A stretch of 64,000 bases of DNA from Pseudobdellovibrionaceae bacterium (GTDB lineage Bacteria; Bdellovibrionota; FAC87; UBA2466; JACKAF01): contig JACKAF010000003.1 of the NCBI GenBank assembly GCA_020635235.1, forward strand, positions 417,797 to 481,796. The letters are read 5' to 3'. Numbering within the stretch: position 1 is the stretch's first letter; each line of letters opens with the position of its first letter. A program made the translations under genes and the position numbers. Below the pieces are notes generated by a model that was not told where the DNA came from, did no database searches, and worked only from the letters and a program-made list of their open reading frames with translations. Below, piece after piece: positions 22,190 to 30,448 of this stretch.

Positions 22190-23914
22190 GTGAAGAGTCG
22201 GAGTCAAAAAGTATTCTGTTTCGTTACCCTAGCAACGGCGTTTCTTTGCCTCCAAGGCCCTCTGGTTGCTGACGAAACACCGGTCGAAAAGAGCAATCCC
22301 GAAGCGGAAATTCTTTATCTCAAGGGAAAAAGTGCTGCGCTGGATGGAAAATACCGACAGGCGGCCAGCTATTTCGAGCAGGCCCTAAAGAAAGACGCGA
22401 ACAGCCCCGCTATTTTGAATCAGCTAAGTGAAGTTTATCTCAAGCTTGGTGACAACGATCGAGCGATTGAATTGGGAAAGCGGGCGGTTGAGTTGGACCC
22501 GAAGAATGAGTCCTATCACTCTTCTTTGGCATCTGTTTACGCTTCAGCTAAGCAATACAACGAGGCCCGCACCTTTTATAAGAAAGCTCTGGAGTTAAAC
22601 CCGACAGACCGGAAGCTGCCCTTGTTACTCGGGATCGTCGAAGCAGAACTTGGGAATTTGGATGACTCTATCGAAGTGTTTAGTACTTTCATCAAAGAAA
22701 ATCCGGATCGCGAAACCGGTTACTTTTACCGTGCCAGAATCTACTTAGAAAAAGACGATATCGAAAAAGCCAAGAAGGATCTGGCTTCGGCCCTCAATCT
22801 CCGCCCGAGTTTTGTTGAAGCTGGGCTCACCCTCGGGATGCTGCACGAAAGACTGGGGGAAATCGAAGAAGCGATCAACGTTTATCGCAAAATCGATGGC
22901 GGCGGACGGTATAAGAAGCGTCTAGCGCAGCTCTACCTCCAACAAAAGAAATATAAAGAAGCACTTCAGCAACTGGTTGAATACGAGGCAAGCGAGCCTG
23001 ATGATTTTACGGCAAAAGTGAAGATCGGTCTTATTTACTTTGAGCTGAAAGACTACGTCAATGCGGCCAAGAAATTTAATGCGATTCTGAAGGAAGAGCC
23101 CAAGTCAGACAACGTACGTTTTTATTTGGGCGCCGTGTATGAAGAGGATGGCAAGACCGACAAGGCGATTGCGGAGTACAAGAAGGTCTCTTCGGAATCC
23201 AGCTTCTTTGCCCAAGCTGTGCTGCACGTCGGTTTTCTTCTGAAGGACAAGAAAAAGATCAAAGAAGGGATCAGCTACTCGCGCGGGATCGTAAAAAAGA
23301 ACCCCGATGTTCCGGAGTTCTATGACATGTATGCGTCCTTCCACGAGGCAGCGAAGGAGTATAACAAGGCTCTCGATGTCATTCAGAATGGATTGAAGCG
23401 CCACCCTGCGAACGAAAAGCTGATGTACTTTGAAGGTGCGATGTACGATAAGCTTGGCAAGCGCGATCAAGGCATCGAGAACATGAAAGCGATCTTGAAG
23501 ATCAACGACAACAATGCACATGCGCTTAACTTTCTGGGTTATACGTACGCGGAAATGGGAAAAAACCTGGACGAAGCTGAAGAGTTGATTTCCCGAGCTT
23601 TGAAGCTGCGCCCTAACGACGGGTTTATTGAGGACTCTCTCGGCTGGGTGCTCTTCAAAAAAGGGAAAGTTGAGCAGGCACTGGAGCGTCTACGCAAAGC
23701 CAAGGAACTGCAGCCCGAAGAGGCAGTTATTTACGACCACTTGGGAGACGTTTACGCTCATAAAAAGGAATTTGATCGCGCTCAAGAAATGTACCAAAAA
23801 GCCATCGAGTTTTCCGCAGATCGCGACAAAGAACTCTCCAGCAAGGTCAAAGGCAAGCTCGCCGCGCTAAAGACTGATGAGCGGACTCCGTCTACAGAGA
23901 AAAAAAAAGACTAG
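22190..23914 (+). CDS. Exported TPR-repeat protein
   Basis: About 574 residues with an N-terminal signal-like stretch (FCFVTLATAFLCLQGPLVA) and then some 14 consecutive tetratricopeptide repeats to about residue 550. Typical repeat cores are AASYFEQALKKDANSP, EARTFYKKALELNP and RAQEMYQKAIEF. The C-terminus is Lys-rich (TEKKKD). Such proteins are scaffolds for periplasmic or outer-membrane complexes. The start is GTG 22190 or TTG 22187, without a strong ribosome binding site. No partner gene is evident, since the next gene is convergent. Architecture is certain, function unknown. Confidence 0.88.
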   Translation: MKSRSQKVFCFVTLATAFLCLQGPLVADETPVEKSNPEAEILYLKGKSAALDGKYRQAASYFEQALKKDANSPAILNQLSEVYLKLGDNDRAIELGKRAVELDPKNESYHSSLASVYASAKQYNEARTFYKKALELNPTDRKLPLLLGIVEAELGNLDDSIEVFSTFIKENPDRETGYFYRARIYLEKDDIEKAKKDLASALNLRPSFVEAGLTLGMLHERLGEIEEAINVYRKIDGGGRYKKRLAQLYLQQKKYKEALQQLVEYEASEPDDFTAKVKIGLIYFELKDYVNAAKKFNAILKEEPKSDNVRFYLGAVYEEDGKTDKAIAEYKKVSSESSFFAQAVLHVGFLLKDKKKIKEGISYSRGIVKKNPDVPEFYDMYASFHEAAKEYNKALDVIQNGLKRHPANEKLMYFEGAMYDKLGKRDQGIENMKAILKINDNNAHALNFLGYTYAEMGKNLDEAEELISRALKLRPNDGFIEDSLGWVLFKKGKVEQALERLRKAKELQPEEAVIYDHLGDVYAHKKEFDRAQEMYQKAIEFSADRDKELSSKVKGKLAALKTDERTPSTEKKKD

Positions 23915-23935
23915 AGATGTGAGCGGCTAGCTCTT

Positions 23936-24652
23936 TTAGTGCAATTCAAAAAAACTTACGCCCAAGCCCGCCAAAAACGCGAAAAGCCGCGGATACTTGT
24001 CAAAATTGCTACGGTGCAGTTCGGGAATCAGATCACAAGATGCAATGTAGAGGAAGGTCCCACCAGACAGCGACAGCAGGATTCCCGCCGTTCGGCTAAC
24101 CATTTCGTGGCTGAAAAAGTTGGTTGCGAGCAGCATGCCGGCGGGAGTAGCCAAGGCAATTCCGGTAATGAATTTTACGATCTGAGACTTGGATTTTCCG
24201 CCCAGCTTGAGCAGGGAGGTCAGCGTGAGTGCCGCAGGAGCTTTGTGTACCAAGACCGCGAGCAAGATAAGTGGCCCGATGTCGAGCGCCACCAAGGTCG
24301 AAGCTAGGGCAAGGCCTTCAATGACCGCGTGAACGGCGAGACCAGCAAAGGCGGCGAGTCCGATGGTATGGTAATCGCAACCGTGCTCTTCGCAGCTGTG
24401 GATCATTACAAAGCGCTCGAGCAACATGAGCAGCACGAATCCAATCAGGAAAAACGCGCCGAACTCTTCAGGGATGAGCTCCGCCGCTTCCGGCAGCATG
24501 TGATTGAGCGACATTCCGAGCAGCAAGCCTGCCCCCAGGCTTACGATGATGCGCAAGTAGCGCTCTTTGAACGAGAAGAACACCGGCAAAATGCCACCGA
24601 TGAAGGCGGTTACGAATGTGAGACCGGCATAGAGCCAGAAGCTTGTCGTCAT
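23936..24652 (-). CDS. ZIP-family metal transporter
   Basis: A 238-residue inner-membrane protein with about eight predicted helices. The two metal-path motifs are visible: HAVIEGLAL in helix 4 and VHKAPAAL in helix 5. A His/Cys-rich loop precedes helix 4 (HSCEEHGCDYH). ZIP proteins bring zinc or other divalent metals into the cytoplasm. The start overlaps the stop of the M48-like gene by four bases (ATGA), so the two are translated together. No metal-responsive operator was recognised. Confidence 0.9.
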   Translation of the reverse strand: MTTSFWLYAGLTFVTAFIGGILPVFFSFKERYLRIIVSLGAGLLLGMSLNHMLPEAAELIPEEFGAFFLIGFVLLMLLERFVMIHSCEEHGCDYHTIGLAAFAGLAVHAVIEGLALASTLVALDIGPLILLAVLVHKAPAALTLTSLLKLGGKSKSQIVKFITGIALATPAGMLLATNFFSHEMVSRTAGILLSLSGGTFLYIASCDLIPELHRSNFDKYPRLFAFLAGLGVSFFELH

Positions 24653-25500
24653 GAGAGAGCTAGCACCCTACGAAGTTTTTCTAGTTTTCCTATACGAGGA
24701 TGCAGCTCTTCGCCATCAAAAAATATGCGAGCCAGCGGATCTTTCGTGGTTGGGGGGAGCAAAAAGAGGTGTCGGGCGTTAAAGGGGACGGCCAGGGGAT
24801 GGCGATCCTTCATCGCGTCCATAAACCGCAAGGCCTCGGCTAGGGCTTCGGGTTTCCGGGATAGTTTGAGCGAAAGTATGTCCACCCGGCCCGGATCTCG
24901 GCGGGATCGTAGAAGAAAGGTTGGAAATAGAGATAGGGGGTAAAACACGACCTGCCGGCTCACGAGCTTAAGTGAGTACTCTCGTCGGACGTGGTGTGAG
25001 GAGATCTTGACCGGCGTGCCTACAAACCAGTCCATCACCGCCAAAAATTGGCTGAGCCAGCTTTGGCCAGGCACCTCTCCCTCTTTGAGGAGCACGAGTT
25101 CCCGCGCCAGTACCGCGGCTAATTCGGGTTCGCGAAGTTCGTCGAGCAAACCCCGAGTAAGAACCAGGTGGCTCGCTCCCTGTCTAAAGCCAAACTGGGC
25201 GATATTGAGGGACGGGGAATCAAGCAGATCCAGCTGCGGCTTTTTGATTTTCAAACGTCGACAATATTCCCCGACAATAGAATGTACGTGAGGTGCTTCC
25301 GCGAACGTAAGCTTTTGAACCCCGAGTCGTTTTTGAATGCGCTCTGTTGCGTGCACGCGCAGCCAATAAATGAATACCGCCGTCAGAAATAGGCCAACCA
25401 ATAGTCCTTTGCGTTCCCAGAGAAGCCAGGGAGGAAGGGTAAAGAAAATCGCGACATAGAATGCAAAGAAAAACCAGCGTACCGCTGCTAAGACTGACAT
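24649..25500 (-). CDS. M48 (HtpX-like) protease homologue lacking the zinc-binding site
   Basis: A 283-residue membrane protein starting at ATG 25500 behind AAAGGA. Two hydrophobic helices (about 5-27 and 32-48) are followed by an HtpX-like region: FAEAPHVHSIVGEYCRRLKI, then SHLVLTRGLLDELREPELAAVLARELVLLKEGEV. Active M48 enzymes have HELGH at this point. Here it is RELVL (133-137), so both zinc-binding His are lost while the Glu remains. It should be catalytically dead and may act as a regulatory or binding protein. Coupled by a four-base overlap to the ZIP transporter. Homology is clear from the flanking pattern; the pseudo-enzyme status follows from the visible residues. Confidence 0.75.
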   Translation of the reverse strand: MSVLAAVRWFFFAFYVAIFFTLPPWLLWERKGLLVGLFLTAVFIYWLRVHATERIQKRLGVQKLTFAEAPHVHSIVGEYCRRLKIKKPQLDLLDSPSLNIAQFGFRQGASHLVLTRGLLDELREPELAAVLARELVLLKEGEVPGQSWLSQFLAVMDWFVGTPVKISSHHVRREYSLKLVSRQVVFYPLSLFPTFLLRSRRDPGRVDILSLKLSRKPEALAEALRFMDAMKDRHPLAVPFNARHLFLLPPTTKDPLARIFFDGEELHPRIGKLEKLRRVLALS

Positions 25501-25566
25501 GATCGTTTCCTTTGACTTCGAGGGCCTTAACGCACATTCTAGCGGAGTTTTTTGCTGAGGCATACT

Positions 25567-25962
25567 ATGGAAACCCCCCCGAACATGATCGACAGTGACG
25601 GGATTACAATCAGTCAGGCCGAGGTGGACCGATTTGTCGCTGCGACGCGTTCTGAGCACTTACGGGGTATCCCGCCTACCTTCCTAACGATCTACCGAAA
25701 AAGCGAGTTTGACCTATTGAATGAGCTACAGGTCAATTGGCGCTACCTGTTGCACGCAGAACAGGAGTACGAATACTTGGGGCCGCTTACTTTGAACAAA
25801 GAGCCGGTTGCTGTTTCCAAGGTAGTAGATCAAAAAGAGCGTCGGCGACGAGAAGAGGTAATGCGCTTCATTAAAACCGAGACAGATTTTTTTATCGACG
25901 ACAAGTTGGTCGCAAAGGGGCGGTCTACCTTCGTAGTGCGAGAGCCGGTGGAGGCCGCGTGA
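25567..25962 (+). CDS. MaoC-like dehydratase, N-terminal (hotdog) subunit
   Basis: A 131-residue protein from ATG 25567, with GAGG seven bases upstream. It has the FAS1-like MaoC N-terminal hotdog pattern: IPPTFLTIYRKSEFD, then LHAEQEYEYLGPL, and a C-terminal strand FFIDDKLVAKGRSTFVVRE. It lacks the catalytic Asp-His pair, which lies in the next gene. The stop overlaps that gene's start (TGATG). Together the two would make a heterodimeric (R)-specific enoyl-thioester hydratase, like split HadA/HadB-type pairs. The natural substrate is unknown. Confidence 0.8.
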   Translation: METPPNMIDSDGITISQAEVDRFVAATRSEHLRGIPPTFLTIYRKSEFDLLNELQVNWRYLLHAEQEYEYLGPLTLNKEPVAVSKVVDQKERRRREEVMRFIKTETDFFIDDKLVAKGRSTFVVREPVEAA

Positions 25963-26354
25963 TGGAAGTGGGTCAGGTGCTCCAGTCGATCACCCGCACG
26001 CCTACGCGCGAGCAGCTCAAAGCTTATGCGGAGAGTTCTCGTGATCGTAACCCCATTCATATAGATGAGGCATTTGCGAAGGAGAAAGCGGGGCTTCCCA
26101 GCGTCATCGTGCATGGAATGCTGTCGATGGCGTTTCTGGCGGATCTCTTGGCGCTCAATTTCCCGGAGGACGAGTGGGTCCTCTGTCGCTTCAAAGCCCG
26201 TTTTCGAAAAGTGGCCTTTCCGGACGAGGCCCTTCGGTGTGAAGCCGTCGTCCGAGAGGTGGATGGAGACGGCACGGTGCAGGTCTTTGTCAGCGCGCAT
26301 AACCCGGCTGGCGAGACCACGACGGACGGCGTCGCCTACCTGAAGCGGAAGTAA
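25962..26354 (+). CDS. MaoC-like enoyl hydratase, catalytic subunit
   Basis: A 130-residue hotdog protein carrying the hydratase-2 motif SRDRNPIHID (catalytic Asp and His) and the VHGM that follows in this family. ATG 25962 overlaps the previous stop and has GGTGGAGG in good position; GTG 25959 is an alternative. It likely hydrates trans-2-enoyl thioesters with the non-catalytic partner upstream. The gene is not near fadI-fadJ at 53-57 kb. Confidence 0.85.
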   Translation: MEVGQVLQSITRTPTREQLKAYAESSRDRNPIHIDEAFAKEKAGLPSVIVHGMLSMAFLADLLALNFPEDEWVLCRFKARFRKVAFPDEALRCEAVVREVDGDGTVQVFVSAHNPAGETTTDGVAYLKRK

Positions 26355-26448
26355 TTTCTTTTTAAATCAGTTACTTAACTCCGAGCCGGTTGATGGCAGG
26401 CTTGGCTTTGTGCTAAGCTGCGCTCCGTTCCTGCATTCGGAGACAGAG

Positions 26449-26634
26449 ATGAAACGACCAAACAATCACCTTTATTTAGTTAAGGGCGGTGCGCGTCCCC
26501 GCGTGGAGGGGCCAGTCACCCGCCTCGGGCTGCGGCAGAATTTTCAGCCCCTGTCCAAAAAGCACATCACATTGTTGTTTTTGCCAAAACTCATTCTACT
26601 CGGCCTCATTCTCTACTTTCTAATTCGTCACTAG
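26449..26634 (+). CDS. Small tail-anchored membrane protein
   Basis: A 61-residue protein from ATG 26449, with GGAGA upstream. The N-terminal 40 residues are basic and polar. The last 21 form a membrane helix (ITLLFLPKLILLGLILYFLI) ending RH. Small proteins of this shape are often accessory subunits. No neighbour suggests a partner. The start was moved downstream from 26410 because of the ribosome binding site. Confidence 0.65.
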   Translation: MKRPNNHLYLVKGGARPRVEGPVTRLGLRQNFQPLSKKHITLLFLPKLILLGLILYFLIRH

Positions 26635-26702
26635 GCGTTACGGCACGCAGCTACTTTAGTGGTTCGAACTTTGATATCCTCAGCTCCGTTTAGGGGGTAG
26701 GG

Positions 26703-28253
26703 GTGAGATTGTTTCGCCAGTCGGTTTTTAGCGGCGTCTTTGTGATCCAAGCGATAGTCCTGTTGGGAGTCGGTTTGTGGATCCGCACGTGGATGCTCGG
26801 CACGGCCCCGGGGGTGAGCGGAGACGAGGCGGACGTCTGGGCTCGCCTGTTCGATTTTATCCATGGCAATCCGGTGACTTGGGAATGCCCTACCGGAAAG
26901 TCGATTAGCCCTCTCTATATTGCGACGCTATTTCCCTTTGAGGTTATTTTTCCTAGAAGTTTTGTCACTCTAAGGCTCCCAGGAGTTTTCTTTGGTTTGC
27001 TGACGGCCTTTTTGAGTTTCCATCTTAGCCGTCGGCTTTTTGGAAATGTCGTTGGCGTGGCAACGGGGATGGTGGCCTTTGCGTTGCCCATGCACCTTGT
27101 CTACTCACGACTCTTTATTGAACAGAGTTTGATGGGCCTTACCGTGCTCCTAAGTTTTTACTATGCCCTTCAAGGGCGTAGTCTCGGTACCCTCGGGTGG
27201 TATGGGGCGGCCCTATTGCTTCACCCCGTGGATGTTTTTGTTACGCCGATGATCCTGGCGGCCTACTTTCATCATCTCTACTTTGAAAGTGCTGCCACTA
27301 GCACAGAAAAATATTTGAAAAGTCTATTTGCGGTGCTCGCGGGCCTTCTCGGAGTTGCCGCGATTGTGTGGTATGTCCCTGCGGATGCGTTCAACAATAC
27401 TTGGAACCATCTGCGCAGGATCGATCTTTTTCCATCTTTTCTCTATTGGTTTGTGCGTATCTTTTCGGGGGTAACACCAGTAGAAGATGTTTCTGGTGCC
27501 CTTCCTTCTGCCCTTCGCTTTACTTTGGATGTGCTTGCTTTTGGGGGGGGAGGCCTCGTCCTAGTCTTAGGCGCTAGGCAGCTTGTGCGACGGGCGGACT
27601 CGAAGGGATTGGTATTATTTGGCGCTTGGGCCTTTTGCTTGCTTCTTTTCTACGTTGTTGGCGGCTTTATAGGCGTCCGGCCCGGACTGCAACGCCATTC
27701 GCTCTTTCTAATGGTGCCTACTATCTGGGTGCTGGTGATTTGCGGTCGTGCGCTTGTCTCTGAAAAGCAACTTTTGTGGGGAAGCACGGCCATCAGTTGG
27801 GTTTTTCTCTTGGTATTTGGTTACGGATTTCTGTGGCATTTCAATAAAACCGGTGGGACCTCCCACACCTTGTACCAGTCGGCGGAAGTCGAACCCAAAA
27901 AGCAGGTTTATGATTACCTCGCCAAAGTTTCTAAAGACAACAAGATCCGAGTGCTTGCCGAAGACTGGTGGGTTTTTCATCCCGTCCGTTATCTGGCGAT
28001 GGGGAGTGACAAGTTAGAAATGGCGATGATGTTCCATCTCGGCCGCGGACTGCCATGGGATCAAGTTGAGAAATTTTTGGAGTCAGGCGGGTACGCGCTT
28101 GCCTGGCGCGGGGGCCGTTTGGAAAAAATGTTGGAAGAGCGACTTGGGATGTCGTCAAGGCTTCAGTTCACCGTGGAAAACCAGGGGGCGCGTCCGCTTT
28201 TGCAGATTTGGAAAATCGAACCCACGTCCAGACTTGTCAGCCCTCTGGGCTAG
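26703..28253 (+). CDS. GT-C (PMT/ArnT-like, GT39-type) glycosyltransferase
   Basis: A 516-residue membrane protein starting at GTG 26703, with about ten hydrophobic helices. The first periplasmic loop has VSGDEADVWAR, matching the Asp-Glu catalytic motif of the GT-C superfamily; these enzymes use polyprenyl-phosphate sugars as donors. The C-terminal 120 residues form a soluble domain. The acceptor (protein, lipid A or polymer) cannot be told. The gene is separated from the HutG gene by 15 bases but is probably unrelated in function. Confidence 0.75.
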   Translation: MRLFRQSVFSGVFVIQAIVLLGVGLWIRTWMLGTAPGVSGDEADVWARLFDFIHGNPVTWECPTGKSISPLYIATLFPFEVIFPRSFVTLRLPGVFFGLLTAFLSFHLSRRLFGNVVGVATGMVAFALPMHLVYSRLFIEQSLMGLTVLLSFYYALQGRSLGTLGWYGAALLLHPVDVFVTPMILAAYFHHLYFESAATSTEKYLKSLFAVLAGLLGVAAIVWYVPADAFNNTWNHLRRIDLFPSFLYWFVRIFSGVTPVEDVSGALPSALRFTLDVLAFGGGGLVLVLGARQLVRRADSKGLVLFGAWAFCLLLFYVVGGFIGVRPGLQRHSLFLMVPTIWVLVICGRALVSEKQLLWGSTAISWVFLLVFGYGFLWHFNKTGGTSHTLYQSAEVEPKKQVYDYLAKVSKDNKIRVLAEDWWVFHPVRYLAMGSDKLEMAMMFHLGRGLPWDQVEKFLESGGYALAWRGGRLEKMLEERLGMSSRLQFTVENQGARPLLQIWKIEPTSRLVSPLG

Positions 28254-28268
28254 AGATAGCAAAGAACT

Positions 28269-29090
28269 ATGCCGAATCAAGATCCTTACTACGTTGTCCC
28301 CCCCAAAGGAGCGGCGGTACCCATTGTACTCAGTTCGCCTCATAGTGGGACTGAGATACCGTCTACGATTGCGGCCACGATGCGGCCGGCTTTGGTAGAA
28401 GTTCCGGAAGATACGGACTGGTTTGTTCACCGCCTTTATGATTTTGTTTCTGAGCTAGGCGTGACATTGATCCATGCCCGCTATTCCAGGTATGTCATTG
28501 ATCTCAACCGTGATCCGACAAATCAGCCTTTGTACTCTGATTTGCGCAAAGAAACAGCTCTGGTGCCGACCCAAACTTTTTCAGGCGCGCCACTCTATCG
28601 AGACGGAGCGCCCAGCACCAAAGAGCGTGAACGGCGTTTGCAGGCCTATTACCTCCCGTACCACGAAAAACTGGGGGGGCTCTTGAGGGAAATGCGACAG
28701 CAGCACCCACATGTTTTGCTGTTCGACGCGCATTCTATTCGGCGAACGGTGACTACGATTAGCGAGACGCCTTTTGCGGATCTTATACTTGGGGATCAAA
28801 ACGGGAAGACCGCGCATCCGACCCTCACAGAAAGTGCACTCGCAAGCTTGAAGACGAGTTCCTATCAGGTTTCTCACAATGTACCTTTTAAGGGCGGTTA
28901 TATCACTCGGCACTTTGGTAAGCCTTCAACCGGCATTCACGGTCTGCAATTGGAGATGTCTCAGGACGTGTACATGGATCCCGATAGGTTGACTCTGGAT
29001 ACCGAGAAGGCCACAAAAGTACGCCACGCTCTCCGCAATTTGATTCAGCATTTGCTGGGAACGCTCCAGTCAATTGAGGAGCCCACATGA
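28269..29090 (+). CDS. hutG: N-formylglutamate deformylase (amidohydrolase)
   Basis: A 273-residue FGase-family enzyme. Conserved stretches include LSSPHSGTEIP, EDTDWFVHRLYD, YVIDLNRDP, LFDAHSIRR and QLEMSQDVYM, the usual metal- and substrate-binding points. It hydrolyses N-formyl-L-glutamate to glutamate and formate, the last step of histidine breakdown by the five-step route. Its stop overlaps the hutF start (ATGA), supporting the assignment of both. The earlier genes hutH, hutU and hutI are not in the window. Confidence 0.92.
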   Translation: MPNQDPYYVVPPKGAAVPIVLSSPHSGTEIPSTIAATMRPALVEVPEDTDWFVHRLYDFVSELGVTLIHARYSRYVIDLNRDPTNQPLYSDLRKETALVPTQTFSGAPLYRDGAPSTKERERRLQAYYLPYHEKLGGLLREMRQQHPHVLLFDAHSIRRTVTTISETPFADLILGDQNGKTAHPTLTESALASLKTSSYQVSHNVPFKGGYITRHFGKPSTGIHGLQLEMSQDVYMDPDRLTLDTEKATKVRHALRNLIQHLLGTLQSIEEPT

Positions 29091-30442
29091 AGCTCAAGTT
29101 CAATGGAGTTTGGGAAAACGGCCGGTGGCGCGAGCCCGCGTACGTGGAAATCGACGCTAACGGGATACTGACGTACCTTGGGGATGCGAAACCCGGTACG
29201 GAATACGAAGCGCACGAGGCCTACGTGGTTCCTGGTCTTGTAAACTCCCATTCTCACGCGTTTCAGTACGCCATGGCGGGAATGAGTGAGAGCCTGACCC
29301 CTGAGCACGATTCGTTTTGGACCTGGCGGGAGAAGATGTACCAGTTAGCGCTCAGTCTGAGCCCCGAGGGCGCGTACCGTGTCGCGTGCATGCTGTACGC
29401 CGAAATGCTTCGCCTTGGTTTTACACATGTGGTGGAGTTTCATTATCTGCATCACGATAAGAGTGGGAAACCGTACACCGAACTGGCTGCGATGGCGGAA
29501 AGTCTGATGCGCGCCGCGAGGGATGTCGGCATCGGGATGACTTTGGTACCCATCTACTACGAGACGGGCGATTTTGGCAGACCGGCGAGTGATGGACAGC
29601 GGCGTTTTCTTTCGAAAGATCCGGCGGCCTATTGGAAACTCTGGGAAGCGACGGAACGGCTCGCAAAAAATTATGGCGCGAAACTCGGTTGGGGATGGCA
29701 TTCCCTACGCGCGTGCCCCAAAGATCACATGCACGCGCTCTTGAAAGAGGCGCCGGCGGATTTGCCCATTCACTTGCATATCGCAGAACAAGAAAAGGAA
29801 GTGCGTGCGTGCGAGTCCTTCTATGGGAAGCGGCCGATTGAATGGCTTTGCCAAGAGGTTTCACTTGATGCGCGTTTTCACCTGGTGCACGGCACGCACG
29901 GATCGGTGGCAGAACTGAAGCCGCTTCTTTCGACACAAGCGTGTGTGGTTTTATGCCCCTCAACAGAAGGCAATCTGGGCGATGGGTTTTTTGACTCTGC
30001 GTATTGGCAGCAAAACGGGGGCCGTTGGGCGGTAGGAACAGACAGCCATATCGGTCTGCAGGCCTTCGAGGAGTTGCGGTGGGTGGAATATGGTGCGCGC
30101 CTACAGAAGCAGCGACGCAATGTTCTTTGCGCTATTGGAAACGACTGTGGGGAGACGCTCTTTGAGGAGGCGCTTTCAGGGGGGGCCAGTGCGGCGGGAA
30201 TCCCGACGGCAGAGATACGCGTGGGGGAGCCGTTTTCCGTTGTGGCCTGGGACGCGCAATCTCCCCTACTGGCCGGCCCTGCGAAACACCGCCTTTCACA
30301 GATGGTTTTTGCACTGGACTCTGGGCAACTCTACGGAACCTTTGCCGGTGGTGAGTGGCGTGTACGCAATCAGCGCCATCAAAAGTTGGATTCGATTCTT
30401 CCTGAATTTCGATCGTACTTGAAAGAACTCTGGAACGCCTAA
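29087..30442 (+). CDS. hutF: Formimidoylglutamate deiminase
   Basis: A 451-residue amidohydrolase-superfamily enzyme. Metal-binding residues are visible as NSHSHAFQ (His55, His57), LPIHLHIAEQ and VGTDSHIG. It converts N-formimidoyl-L-glutamate to N-formyl-L-glutamate and ammonia in the cytoplasm, feeding HutG. The length and the motif spacing fit HutF better than related deaminases. Translationally coupled to hutG by a four-base overlap; ends 6 bases before the convergent Gly/Ser-rich gene. Confidence 0.92.
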   Translation: MKLKFNGVWENGRWREPAYVEIDANGILTYLGDAKPGTEYEAHEAYVVPGLVNSHSHAFQYAMAGMSESLTPEHDSFWTWREKMYQLALSLSPEGAYRVACMLYAEMLRLGFTHVVEFHYLHHDKSGKPYTELAAMAESLMRAARDVGIGMTLVPIYYETGDFGRPASDGQRRFLSKDPAAYWKLWEATERLAKNYGAKLGWGWHSLRACPKDHMHALLKEAPADLPIHLHIAEQEKEVRACESFYGKRPIEWLCQEVSLDARFHLVHGTHGSVAELKPLLSTQACVVLCPSTEGNLGDGFFDSAYWQQNGGRWAVGTDSHIGLQAFEELRWVEYGARLQKQRRNVLCAIGNDCGETLFEEALSGGASAAGIPTAEIRVGEPFSVVAWDAQSPLLAGPAKHRLSQMVFALDSGQLYGTFAGGEWRVRNQRHQKLDSILPEFRSYLKELWNA

Positions 30443-30448
30443 CTTTCG

